The notes beneath the pieces are model-generated. The model was not told the origin of the DNA. It ran no database searches and was given only the letters and a program-made list of their open reading frames with translations. The position numbers were made by a program, and so were the translations under genes. This document shows, one piece after another, positions 1 through 8,261 of a stretch of DNA of 16,588 bases. This DNA is from Sphingopyxis macrogoltabida (lineage in GTDB: Bacteria > Pseudomonadota > Alphaproteobacteria > Sphingomonadales > Sphingomonadaceae), in the NCBI GenBank assembly GCA_003241685.1, contig QFPJ01000064.1, positions 1-16,588 on the forward strand, in the 5' to 3' direction. Position 1 is the stretch's first letter. Every line of letters begins with the position of its first letter.

Positions 1-712
1 TATGCCCCGCGCGATCGGAGAGCAGGAACAGCACCGCCTCCGCAACATCGTCGGGCGTCGCGAGCTTGCCGAGCGGGATGCCGTTCTTGAAGATGTCGCC
101 CTGTCCCGCGATCACGCGGGCCGCGCCCTGATCGTCGCTCCACATGCCCGTCTGCATCGGGGTCAGCGTCGATCCCGGCGCGACGATATTGCAGCGCACG
201 CCAAAGGGCGCGAGTTCGAGGCCGAGGCAGCGGGTGAACATCGTCGCCGCCGCCTTCGACGCGGCATAGGCGGCCATGCCGTGGCGGGGGATTCCCGCCG
301 CGTTCGACCCGACGGTGACCAGGCTGCCGCGCCCCGCCGCCTTCATCTGCCGCCCCAGCGCGCGGCCGACGTGAAAGACGCCGTGCATATTGACGTCGAA
401 CACGCGCCGCCATTCATCATCGTCGGTGTCGAGTATTTGTGTCGTTGACAGCACGCCCGCGACGTTGACGCCGAGCTGCACGGGGCCCCAGCGCGCCGCG
501 ACCTCTTGCGCGAGCGCGTCGACCGCCGCCGCGTCGGCGACATCGAGCGCCGCCGGCCAGACATCATCGCCTTTCAGCGCGGGCGCTTCGAGGTCGCTCG
601 CGACGACGCGCGCGCCTTCGGCGCGCAGCAGGCGGACGACCGCCTCGCCGATCCCGCCGCGAGCGCCGGTGACGAAGGCGATGCGCCCGGCGAGGCCGAG
701 GTCGCGGCTCAT
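1..712 (-). CDS. entA: 2,3-dihydro-2,3-dihydroxybenzoate dehydrogenase (EntA), C-terminus beyond the window
   Basis: Short-chain dehydrogenase that oxidises 2,3-dihydro-2,3-dihydroxybenzoate to 2,3-dihydroxybenzoate (DHB) with NAD+, the last step of DHB synthesis in the cytoplasm. The reverse strand is open from the ATG at 710-712 to the window edge (237 residues). E. coli EntA has about 248, so only a short tail is missing. Visible SDR features are the nucleotide-binding TGARGGIG (residues 15-22), NVAG (83-86), catalytic Ser136 in VGSNAAG, and Tyr149 and Lys153 in YAASK. The start is fixed by a 4-bp ATGA overlap with the stop of entF, which implies translational coupling. The assignment as EntA rather than a generic SDR rests on its place as the last gene of an entCEBF-type operon together with good family resemblance. 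Confidence 0.9.
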   Translation of the reverse strand, partial: MSRDLGLAGRIAFVTGARGGIGEAVVRLLRAEGARVVASDLEAPALKGDDVWPAALDVADAAAVDALAQEVAARWGPVQLGVNVAGVLSTTQILDTDDDEWRRVFDVNMHGVFHVGRALGRQMKAAGRGSLVTVGSNAAGIPRHGMAAYAASKAAATMFTRCLGLELAPFGVRCNIVAPGSTLTPMQTGMWSDDQGAARVIAGQGDIFKNGIPLGKLATPDDVAEAVLFLLSDRAGH

Positions 713-3700
713 CGCGTCATCCTTTCGGAAAGCGCGGGCGCGATCAGCGCCGACGCGGCGGGTCCGGTGAGCTGGCTGTGAAGGAAGGGCACGTCGATGG
801 TTTCCAGTTCGCGGCAATAGGGTGCCCACAGGTCGGGCCGGAGTTGCGGGCGATCCTGATGGTCGGCGCCCGCGCGGATATGGGTGAGGCACCCGTCATA
901 GCGCCGGTGGCGGTGCGCGCGCACCAGCCGGTTCGTCCCGAGCACGACGCCGATCACGCCCTCCAATATCCGCGGCGGCAAATTGCCGAGCGGGCTTTGA
1001 CCCCGCCGCAGGAAGTCGGCGACCTGATCGCGCGTTTCGAGTTCGGGATGCGCTTCGGGATCGTAACCCGCGATCGCGAGCAGCGCGCGCAGCGCCTGCC
1101 CCTGCGTCGGCTCGGGCTCGGCGCGCCACGCGTCGGCGGGATAGGAATCGAGCAGCGCGACCAGTCCGACATCCCCGCCCGCCCCGGCCAGCTCCACCGC
1201 CACCGCCTGCGCGATCAGCCCGCCGACCGACCAGCCCGCCAGATGATAGGGGCCGTCCGGCTGCGCCGCGACGATCCGCCGCGCATAATCGGCCGCGAGC
1301 GCATCGATCGACGCGGGCGGCGCAACGTCGGGATCGAGCATCGGCGCCTGGATCCCGATCACCGTCCGTCGCGGCATCAACGCCATTGCGAGCGTGCGAT
1401 AGCCCCAGCTCAGCCCGCCGGCCGGATGCACGACGAACAGCGGCGGCAGCCCGTCGCTGCCCGTGGCCAGCCGGATCAGCGGTTCGACCCCGGCGTCGCC
1501 GGCGGTCCCCGCGTCGAGACGCGCGGCAAGTGCCGACAGAACAGGATGTTCGAACAGCGCGCCCAAGCCGGGGTCCATCCCCCATTGCTCGCGAATGCGC
1601 AGCATCAGTTGCACCGCGACGAGCGAATCGCCACCGAGGGCAAAGAAATCATCGTCGCGCGAGATTTCGGGGACATCGAGCAATTCGGCGTAGAGTGCCG
1701 CCAGCCGCTCTTCGGTCGCGCCCGCGGGCGCGTTGCCCCCCGCGCTGACGAAATGCGGCGCGGGCAGCGCCTTGCGGTCGAGCTTGCCGTTGGCGGTGAC
1801 GGGCAGGCTCGCCAGTTCGACGATCGCCGCGGGCAGCATATAGTCGGGGAGCCGGTCCGCGAGCGCCCTGCGCAACGCTTCACCGTCCCAGCCCGCGCCG
1901 GGGACGACGTAGGCAATGATCCGCCCCTCGCGCGCGATCACCGCCGAAGCGGCCGCCAGTCCCGACGCGGCGATCGCCGCCTCGATCTCGCCCAGTTCGA
2001 TCCGCAGCCCGCGGATCTTCACCTGATCGTCGGCGCGCCCGAGAAAGACGACCGCGCCATCGTCCCGCCGCCGCGCAAGGTCGCCGGTCCGGTAGAGCCG
2101 TTCGCCGGGATGGAAGGGATCGTCGACGAACCGCTCGGCGGTGAGGTCGTCGCGCCCCAGATAGCCGCGCGCGAGCTGAACGCCGCCCAGATACAGCTCG
2201 CCGACGAACCCTGGCGGCACCGGTCGGCGCCGTTCGTCGAGGATGAGCAGCCGCGTGTTCCACACCGCATGGCCGATCGGCACCGGGCGCGACCTGTCGC
2301 CGGGGTGCGCGTCCCAATGGCTCACATCGACCGCGGCCTCGGTGGGGCCGTATAGATTATGCAGTTCGGCGGTCATGCGCCGATGAAAACGGTCGCGGAT
2401 GTCCGCCGGCAGTTCCTCCCCGCTGCAAAAGACGCGCGCGACGACCAAAGCGTCGCTTTCCGGCGTATCGAGGAAAGCCGCGAGCATCGACGGCACGAAA
2501 TGCAGCGCCGTCACCGCCTCGCGGCGGATCAGCGCCGCGATCGCGGGCGGGTCGCGGTGCGCGCCCGGCGGTGCGACGACCAGGGTGGCCCCGCGGATCA
2601 GCGGCAGGAAAAACTCCCACACCGACACATCGAAGGTCGCCGGGGTCTTTTGCAGGATGCGGTCGTCCGCCGTGATCGCATATCGGTCCGCCATCCACAG
2701 CAGGCGATTGACGATCGCCCGGTGGGCAACGACGACGCCCTTGGGATCGCCGGTCGACCCGCTGGTGAAGATGACATAGGCGGCATCATCGGGCTGCGGC
2801 CGCGGCAGGTCGCGCGGCGGTTCGCCGGGCCAGTCCGCCGGACGCAGCAGCCGTTCGCCGAACAGCCCGGCGATGTCCGCCTCGCCCAGCACGGCGACGG
2901 GATCGGCCTGTGCGATGATGCGCGCGATCCGGTCCGGCGGATGGTCGAGATCGAGCGGCAGATAAGCGCCGCCCGCGCGCAGCACCGCGACCAACGCGAC
3001 CACCAGCTCGATCGAACGCGGCAGCGCGACCGCGACGATGCCCTCGGCCGCGACGCCGCGCGCGCGCAGCGCCCCGGCGAGCGCCAGCGTTCGCCGGTCG
3101 AGTTCGGCATAGCGCAGCGACCGCCCCTCGAACCGCAGCGCTTCGGCCTCCGGGTTCGCCGCCATCGCCCGCTGGATCAGGTCCGCGAGCGTGGCGGGCG
3201 CGACATCATGCCGGGTCGCGTTGAATGTTTCGAGCTCGCGCTGCGCTTCGGCGGGGGTCGCGGTCGGTATGGCGGCGAGCGACGGCGCGGCGATCGCGTG
3301 GGCGAGGAAATTCGCCAGCCGTTCGGCATGCGCCGCGACGTCGGCCTCGGAATAAAGGTCGGGATTGGCATCGACCTCCAGCGTCAGCGCCGAGGCCGCA
3401 TCGCCGCGAAAGGTGAAGTTGATGTCCTCGACCGGCCCCGTCCCGGTGACATGAAGCGCGACGTCGAGCCCCGCGAAACGTGGCGGTCGATCATAGGGCT
3501 GGACGTTGACGAGCGGGCCATGGACGCGTTTCGTGCCGCCGATCAGGCCAAGGTCGCGGCGCAGCTGCTCGCTGCGATAGCGACCGTGCCGCCGCGCTTC
3601 GGCCATCGCCGCCGCCATGGCGGTCAGATAATCGCCAAGCGGCACCGCCTCGTCCGGCGCGACGCGCAGCGGCAGCACATTCATCACCATCGCGGGAACC

Positions 3701-4554
3701 CGCGCCGACGCGCTGCCGAAACGGCCCATGTGCGGCATGCCGACGACCGCCTCGTCGCCGGGGATGAGCCGCTGGCAATAGGCGGCGGCAAGCGCGGTGA
3801 GCACATCGGGCCAACCGAGCCGGTGCGCCTTGGCGAGCGCGATCAGGCCGAGCCGCGTCGCATCGGCCATCGGCCGGGCGTGGCGCAGAAAGCGGTGCGC
3901 CGACACCGCGCGGCCCGGCGCCATCCCGACGACATCACCCGATCCCGCCATCGCCGCGCGCCACCATTCGCCGTCGGCGGCACGGTCGGCGGAAGCGACA
4001 TAGGCGGCGTCCTCCGCCCAGACTTTTTCCAGCGCCCCGAACGGCCGTCCGCTCCCCGCGCGCGCGCCGGTTGCCGCCGCATAAAGTTCGGCGACCCGCC
4101 CGGTCAGCAGCGCCATGCCATAGCCGTCGTTGGCGAGATGATGGACGCGCTGCGCCCAGATATGACGGTCGGCCGCAAGCCGGTAGAGCGTCTGCGCCGC
4201 GAGCGGGTCCGCCAGCGGATCGACCGGAGTCGCCATGTCGCGCCGGATCGCCGCCAGCGCCGCCGCTTCGGGATCGGCCTCGGCCGCCAGGTTGACGATC
4301 CGCAGTCGCGGCCGGAAGGCGGGGTCCGGATATTGCGCCGGCCCGTCGGGCGTCTCGACGAAGCGCAGGCTCAACGCCTCGGCCTCGCCCCCCATCGCAT
4401 CGACCGCCGCGCCGAACGCCGCAACGTCGAGCGGCCCGCGCATATCGAGATATTGGCCGGTGTTGAAGATCGGGTTGGCGGGGTCGATCCGCTGCGCATA
4501 CCACAGCCCCCATTGCGCTTCGGTCAGCGGCCGCGCCGCCGGGGTCTGGCTCAA
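709..4554 (-). CDS. entF: Enterobactin synthase component F-like NRPS (C-A-T-TE), serine-activating
   Basis: Single-module nonribosomal peptide synthetase of 1281 residues (E. coli EntF about 1293). Condensation domain: HHLANDG, His138-His139...Asp143-Gly144. Adenylation domain: A3 FTSGSTGDPKG near 596-606, NLYGPTEA near 733-740, and Lys924 in NGKLDRK. The ten specificity positions read D642 V643 W646 H685 F709 S711 L734 V742 D743 K924, i.e. DVWHFSLVDK, the same code as EntF for L-serine. T domain: LGGDSL with phosphopantetheine Ser977. Thioesterase: GWSVGG, Ser1109, with Asp1136 and His1259 as likely triad partners. It should condense DHB from the aryl carrier protein with serine, then oligomerise and release the product. 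I chose the TTG at 4552-4554, which overlaps the TGA of the carrier gene as TTGA. The open frame continues upstream, but an earlier ATG would overlap the carrier gene deeply. Confidence 0.93.
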   Translation of the reverse strand: MSQTPAARPLTEAQWGLWYAQRIDPANPIFNTGQYLDMRGPLDVAAFGAAVDAMGGEAEALSLRFVETPDGPAQYPDPAFRPRLRIVNLAAEADPEAAALAAIRRDMATPVDPLADPLAAQTLYRLAADRHIWAQRVHHLANDGYGMALLTGRVAELYAAATGARAGSGRPFGALEKVWAEDAAYVASADRAADGEWWRAAMAGSGDVVGMAPGRAVSAHRFLRHARPMADATRLGLIALAKAHRLGWPDVLTALAAAYCQRLIPGDEAVVGMPHMGRFGSASARVPAMVMNVLPLRVAPDEAVPLGDYLTAMAAAMAEARRHGRYRSEQLRRDLGLIGGTKRVHGPLVNVQPYDRPPRFAGLDVALHVTGTGPVEDINFTFRGDAASALTLEVDANPDLYSEADVAAHAERLANFLAHAIAAPSLAAIPTATPAEAQRELETFNATRHDVAPATLADLIQRAMAANPEAEALRFEGRSLRYAELDRRTLALAGALRARGVAAEGIVAVALPRSIELVVALVAVLRAGGAYLPLDLDHPPDRIARIIAQADPVAVLGEADIAGLFGERLLRPADWPGEPPRDLPRPQPDDAAYVIFTSGSTGDPKGVVVAHRAIVNRLLWMADRYAITADDRILQKTPATFDVSVWEFFLPLIRGATLVVAPPGAHRDPPAIAALIRREAVTALHFVPSMLAAFLDTPESDALVVARVFCSGEELPADIRDRFHRRMTAELHNLYGPTEAAVDVSHWDAHPGDRSRPVPIGHAVWNTRLLILDERRRPVPPGFVGELYLGGVQLARGYLGRDDLTAERFVDDPFHPGERLYRTGDLARRRDDGAVVFLGRADDQVKIRGLRIELGEIEAAIAASGLAAASAVIAREGRIIAYVVPGAGWDGEALRRALADRLPDYMLPAAIVELASLPVTANGKLDRKALPAPHFVSAGGNAPAGATEERLAALYAELLDVPEISRDDDFFALGGDSLVAVQLMLRIREQWGMDPGLGALFEHPVLSALAARLDAGTAGDAGVEPLIRLATGSDGLPPLFVVHPAGGLSWGYRTLAMALMPRRTVIGIQAPMLDPDVAPPASIDALAADYARRIVAAQPDGPYHLAGWSVGGLIAQAVAVELAGAGGDVGLVALLDSYPADAWRAEPEPTQGQALRALLAIAGYDPEAHPELETRDQVADFLRRGQSPLGNLPPRILEGVIGVVLGTNRLVRAHRHRRYDGCLTHIRAGADHQDRPQLRPDLWAPYCRELETIDVPFLHSQLTGPAASALIAPALSERMTR

Positions 4555-4796
4555 GGCGTACCGCCCTGCCGTTCGCGCACGATCGCCCAGATCTCGGCCA
4601 GGCTCGGCGCTTCGGCAAGGTCGGTAAAGTCGATCGGCACGCCCGCTTCCTCCCATTGCATCGCCAGGTTCATCGCGCGCATCGAATCGAGCCCGATGTC
4701 GATCAGATTGTCGGTGTCGGCGAACGCCGTATCGGGTTCCTCGAGCATCGCGGCGATGTCGGCGCGAAGCCGATCGATGGTGACGGGGTCGGTCAT
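4551..4796 (-). CDS. Stand-alone aryl carrier protein (ArCP) for 2,3-dihydroxybenzoate
   Basis: An 81-residue carrier protein. The phosphopantetheine attachment motif DIGLDSMR places the modified serine at residue 38, and the helical acidic sequence around it matches the C-terminal ArCP domain of EntB (which has GLDSVR). It should carry DHB loaded by EntE and deliver it to the condensation domain of EntF. In E. coli and Bacillus the ArCP is fused to isochorismatase (EntB, DhbB); here it is a separate gene. Its ATG (4794-4796) overlaps the isochorismatase stop by 4 bp (ATGA), and its own stop overlaps the TTG of entF (TTGA). This position between the two genes supports the DHB role over a fatty-acid ACP. 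A phosphopantetheinyl transferase would be needed to activate it, and none lies in the window. Confidence 0.9.
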   Translation of the reverse strand: MTDPVTIDRLRADIAAMLEEPDTAFADTDNLIDIGLDSMRAMNLAMQWEEAGVPIDFTDLAEAPSLAEIWAIVRERQGGTP

Positions 4797-5440
4797 GCCA
4801 GCCTTTCCAATACCTGCCGCGCCGACAGGACGACGGCGCAGCAATCGGCGGCCTGCGCCAGCGCCGCGTCGTGCCATGCGCGCGAGAAATCGCCGAGCGC
4901 GTCGGCGACGAAAAAGGGTTCGATGTCGCGCTGGAACGCCTCGGCGGCGGTAAAGAGGCAGCCGATATGGGCGTAAATGCCGCAGATGATCAGCTGGTCG
5001 CGCCCGCGCGCGCGCATCAGCACCTCCAGATTGCTCCGCTGAAAGGCGCTGTAGCGATGCTTGACGAGCACATGGTCCCCCGCCGCCGGTTCGAGCGCGG
5101 CGACGATCGGCTGATGCTCGGGCGCTTCACGCATTCCCGGCCCCCACAGATCGGCCTGCAAGCCCCGGTCGCGGCGATCCTGGTCGCCATTTTGCGCGGT
5201 ATAGAAGACCGGCACCCCGGCGGCGCGCGCACCCCCGACCAGCTGCGCGATATGCGCGGTGATGGTAACGATCGGCTCGACGCCCGGGGTGAAGGCGTCG
5301 ACGAAATAGTTCTGCATATCGTGGACGAGCAGCGCCGCACGGTCGCGGTCCAGCGACCAGTCGGGGCGCGACGCGGGCAGTTCGGCCTCGCCCGGCAGCG
5401 TATAGCCGGCGATTGACGGCAGGCGGCGCGGCGCGCTCAT
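4793..5440 (-). CDS. entB: Isochorismatase (EntB N-terminal-domain equivalent)
   Basis: Cysteine-hydrolase-fold enzyme of 215 residues that splits isochorismate into 2,3-dihydro-2,3-dihydroxybenzoate and pyruvate. Key segments resemble EntB closely: LLVHDMQNYF with Asp41, LVKHRYSAF with Lys127, GIYAHIGCLFTA (152-163) where the usual Cys nucleophile of the fold is replaced by Gly as in EntB, and VADALGDFSR (178-187). The length matches only the isochorismatase domain: the protein ends where EntB would continue into its carrier domain, which is the next gene. The start at 5438-5440 overlaps the entE stop as ATGA. A longer upstream reading frame exists but would lie inside entE and lacks family resemblance. 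The symbol entB is used for the enzymatic half only. Confidence 0.9.
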   Translation of the reverse strand: MSAPRRLPSIAGYTLPGEAELPASRPDWSLDRDRAALLVHDMQNYFVDAFTPGVEPIVTITAHIAQLVGGARAAGVPVFYTAQNGDQDRRDRGLQADLWGPGMREAPEHQPIVAALEPAAGDHVLVKHRYSAFQRSNLEVLMRARGRDQLIICGIYAHIGCLFTAAEAFQRDIEPFFVADALGDFSRAWHDAALAQAADCCAVVLSARQVLERLA

Positions 5441-7068
5441 GATGCGGTCTCGCTTTCGACCAGCGTCGCGCGGAGCTTCGCGCGCAATTCCTTGCGGCTG
5501 ATCTTGCCCACCGCGGTCGTGTCGAAACTGTCGACGAAGACGATCTGGTCGGGGATCTTGAACGCCGCAATGTCGCGCGCGCGCATCCACGCCTTGATCG
5601 CGGCGGGTTTCGGTGCCTCGCCCGCGGCGATGATGAAGGCGCAGCTTCGTTCGCCGAGGAAGGCATCGGGGATCGAAACGACGGCGGCGTCGAACACGCT
5701 GTCGTGCGCGAGCAGATGATCCTCGATCTCCTCGGCCGAAATTTTCTCGCCCGCGCGGTTGATATGATCGGTCGCGCGTCCCTGCACGACCAGATAGCCG
5801 CCGGGCAGCCGCTTCACGACATCGCCGGTGCGATAAAAGCCATCGGGGGTGAAGGCGCGCGCATTGGCGGCATCATCGTCATGATAGCCGCGGATCGTAT
5901 AGGGGCCGCGCGTCAGCAGATTGCCCGGCTCGCCGTCGGCGACCGGATCGCCGCGATCGTCGAGGATCAATATCTCGTCGTCGGGCGAGATGGCGCGCCC
6001 CTGCGTTTCGTTGACGATGTCGTCGGGATCGTCGAGCCGCGTATAGTTGACCAGCCCCTCGGCCATGCCGAACACCTGCTGCAAGCGGCAACCGAGCGTC
6101 GGGCCGATGCGCCGCGCGGTTTCGGGCATCAGCTTTGCGCCGCCGACGAGCAGTATGTCGAGGCTCGCGAGGTCATGCGCCGTGCGCGGCGCGGCCTGGA
6201 GCCACAGCAGCGCGAGCGGCGGGACCAGCCCCGTGATCGTCACGCGCTCGCGCGCGATAAGCGGAAAGGCCACATCGGGCGTCGGCTGCGGCGCCATCAC
6301 CACGCGCGCGCCGGCATGGATCGCGCCGAATATGCCGGGCGAACTCATCGGGAAATTATGCGCAGCCGGCAGCGCGGCCAGATAGACGCTGTCGCTGTCG
6401 ACCCCGCAAATCCCGTTGCTCGCGCGAATGCTGTACAGATAGTCGCGGTGGGTGCGCGGGATCAGCTTCGACAGACCCGTGCTGCCGCCCGAAATCTGGA
6501 CGAGCGCGACCTCGGCCGGATCGGCTTCGCCCGCGGGCAGGCGCGCCGGGTCGGGCCGGAAATCCGCGAAGGCGACATGGTCGCCGGGATCGCCGACCAC
6601 CACGATATGGCGCATCGCGGGGCATTCGCGCTGGACCGCCGAGGCGAGCTCGCGATAGTCGAACGCGTCGTGCCGTTCGGCGACCACCAGCGCCTTCGCT
6701 TCGGCCTTGCGCGCGAAATGCGCGATTTCGGTCAGCCGATGCGCCGGCAATGCAAAGACGGGGATCAGCCCGGCGCGGAACAGGCCGAAAACGACCGACA
6801 AAAATTCGGGGATATTGGGGAGCTGGACGACGACGCGGTCGCCGATCGTCAGCCCGAGCGCCAGGAAACCCGCCGCGGCCGTTTCGGCACGCCCCTGCAG
6901 TTCGGCATAGGTCCAGCGTTCCGCGCCGCCGACAACCGCCAGCGCATCGGGATGCGCGGCGGCGCGCGCGCCGAGCAACGTGCGGAAATTCTCGTCGGTC
7001 CAATAGCCCTGCTCGCGGTATCGAGCTTCGACCTGTGGCGGCCATGTCTGGGTCAGCGGCTTTGCCAT
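5437..7068 (-). CDS. entE: 2,3-dihydroxybenzoate-AMP ligase (EntE/DhbE)
   Basis: Adenylates DHB and transfers it to the phosphopantetheine arm of the aryl carrier protein. The 543-residue length is typical of the family. Visible motifs are the P-loop-like ISGGSTGLSK (192-201), IPRTHRDYLYS (203-213) as in EntE, AHNFPMSSPG (236-245) whose His-Asn-Phe corresponds to the DHB-binding HN(Y/F) of DhbE, VFGMAEG (332-338), YRTGD (412-416) and Lys522 in AVGKISRK, the adenylation lysine. The ATG at 7066-7068 lies 16 bp inside the end of entC. It is preceded by AGGGGG about 7 bases upstream, a good ribosome binding site within entC. The stop overlaps the isochorismatase start by 4 bp. Confidence 0.95.
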   Translation of the reverse strand: MAKPLTQTWPPQVEARYREQGYWTDENFRTLLGARAAAHPDALAVVGGAERWTYAELQGRAETAAAGFLALGLTIGDRVVVQLPNIPEFLSVVFGLFRAGLIPVFALPAHRLTEIAHFARKAEAKALVVAERHDAFDYRELASAVQRECPAMRHIVVVGDPGDHVAFADFRPDPARLPAGEADPAEVALVQISGGSTGLSKLIPRTHRDYLYSIRASNGICGVDSDSVYLAALPAAHNFPMSSPGIFGAIHAGARVVMAPQPTPDVAFPLIARERVTITGLVPPLALLWLQAAPRTAHDLASLDILLVGGAKLMPETARRIGPTLGCRLQQVFGMAEGLVNYTRLDDPDDIVNETQGRAISPDDEILILDDRGDPVADGEPGNLLTRGPYTIRGYHDDDAANARAFTPDGFYRTGDVVKRLPGGYLVVQGRATDHINRAGEKISAEEIEDHLLAHDSVFDAAVVSIPDAFLGERSCAFIIAAGEAPKPAAIKAWMRARDIAAFKIPDQIVFVDSFDTTAVGKISRKELRAKLRATLVESETAS

Positions 7069-8198
7069 GATAGCGCCCCCTGTTCCATTTCTGCGCCATC
7101 AAGGTCAAGCGCGCGGAGCATCGCGCGGAATTTCGCGTCGGTTTCCGCCACCTCGTCGGCCGGGTCCGACCCCGCGACGATCCCCGCCCCCGCATGCAGG
7201 GTCAGCCGGTTGCCGCGAATTTCGGCACAGCGCAACGTCACATACCAATCGCCGTCGCCCTTCGCGTCGGTCCAGCCGATCGCCCCGGCATAGAAGCCGC
7301 GGTCGTGGGTTTCGATGTCGCTTATCGCGCTGAGCGCCGCGTCCAGCGGCACCCCGCCGACCGCGGGCGTCGGATGGAGCAGCGCCGCGAGGCCCGCCGC
7401 GCCGGGGCCATCGCCGCCGCGCAGTCGCCCCTCGATCCGCGTCCCCAAATGCCACATCGTCGCGGTCGATTGCAGCGCGGGCCCGGGTCCGGCCCGCAGT
7501 TCGGAGCAATAAGGCGCGAGCATGTCCATGATATAATCGACGACGAAACCATGTTCGCGCCGGTCCTTGTCCGATGCGAGCAGCTTTTCGCCCGCCGCGC
7601 GATCGAGCGCGGCATCCTCGCTGCGCCGCGCCGAGCCGGCGAGGGGATTGGAGAAAATCCGCTCGCCTCGCCGCGAAACCAGTTGTTCGGGGGTCGCCCC
7701 CACCAGTGCGTGCCGTTGTTCGGGGGTCTCGGGCGGCAGGTCGAGCAAAAAGGCCGTGACGGTCGGATCGGCCGCAAGCCGGGCGGCGACCGCGGGCAGG
7801 TCGATCGATGCGGCATCGACGTGCAGACCGCGTGCCAGCACGACTTTCGCGAATAGTCCGCGGTCGATGCGGCCAAGCGCTTCGCCGACCATCTTCGCAT
7901 AATCGCCCGGCGAAGGGTCCGCGAAAACTTCAGCGCGCGCCGCGGGAGCGCGCCGCGTCGGCGCGAAATATCGGTCCAGCATCGCTGCATCGCCGCGAAC
8001 GACGCGCGCCGGGCGATAAAGAATCGGCGACACCGTGCGATCGAAAGCGATCGCGCCGACCAACAGGGCGTCGGCGCGATCCGCACCGCCGAACCAGGCG
8101 CGAACCTGCTCGTCCAGCCGACTGGTCGAGGCGTCGGTTATCGAATCGACAACGCCTTCCGCGATCAACGCGCCTTGAGCGCCAGAGAGAGCAAACAT
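7053..8198 (-). CDS. entC: Isochorismate synthase (EntC/DhbC)
   Basis: Converts chorismate to isochorismate, the committed step of DHB synthesis, and is the first gene of the operon. From the ATG at 8196-8198 it has 381 residues (E. coli EntC 391). Characteristic segments are LFAKVVLARG with Lys118, the likely general base; GATPEQLVSRRG (168-179); REHGFVVDYI (214-223); HPTPAVGG (275-282); GFYAGAIGW (301-309); and AGAGIVAGSDPADE (336-349) near the Mg2+ site. The reading frame is open further upstream, with other ATGs at 8259-8261 and beyond. I chose 8198 because MFALSGAQGALIAEG aligns with the start of the family fold and because a Fur-box-like palindrome occupies 8221-8235. No strong Shine-Dalgarno is visible before it, so the start is the least certain point. 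Confidence 0.92.
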   Translation of the reverse strand: MFALSGAQGALIAEGVVDSITDASTSRLDEQVRAWFGGADRADALLVGAIAFDRTVSPILYRPARVVRGDAAMLDRYFAPTRRAPAARAEVFADPSPGDYAKMVGEALGRIDRGLFAKVVLARGLHVDAASIDLPAVAARLAADPTVTAFLLDLPPETPEQRHALVGATPEQLVSRRGERIFSNPLAGSARRSEDAALDRAAGEKLLASDKDRREHGFVVDYIMDMLAPYCSELRAGPGPALQSTATMWHLGTRIEGRLRGGDGPGAAGLAALLHPTPAVGGVPLDAALSAISDIETHDRGFYAGAIGWTDAKGDGDWYVTLRCAEIRGNRLTLHAGAGIVAGSDPADEVAETDAKFRAMLRALDLDGAEMEQGALSWQSR

Positions 8199-8220
8199 TC
8201 GAACGGCACCATCTTGAATT

Positions 8221-8235
8221 TGCGAACGATTCGCA
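8221..8235. promoter_or_regulatory. Candidate Fur-box-like operator for the siderophore operon
   Basis: TGCGAACGATTCGCA is a 15-bp inverted repeat (TGCGAA / TTCGCA around a 3-bp centre). It begins 23 bp upstream of the chosen entC start. The spacing and half-sites resemble the 15-bp (7-1-7) Fur recognition sequence, in which TGAGAAT/ATTCTCA-type arms are common. Iron repression of a catecholate operon through such a site is expected from the biology but is inferred here. I could not pick convincing -35 and -10 hexamers around it. Confidence 0.5.
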
Positions 8236-8261
8236 GAAGCGCCGATAGGCCAACGCCCCAT

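Noticed and set aside
778..4953. Very long forward-strand open frames (525 and 864 codons) opposite entF
   Set aside because: They are antisense to a clearly recognisable NRPS. Their products are Arg/Asp-rich text without domains, typical of high-GC antisense frames.
5704..7293. 529-codon forward frame opposite entE
   Set aside because: Antisense to EntE with no recognisable domain and biased composition.
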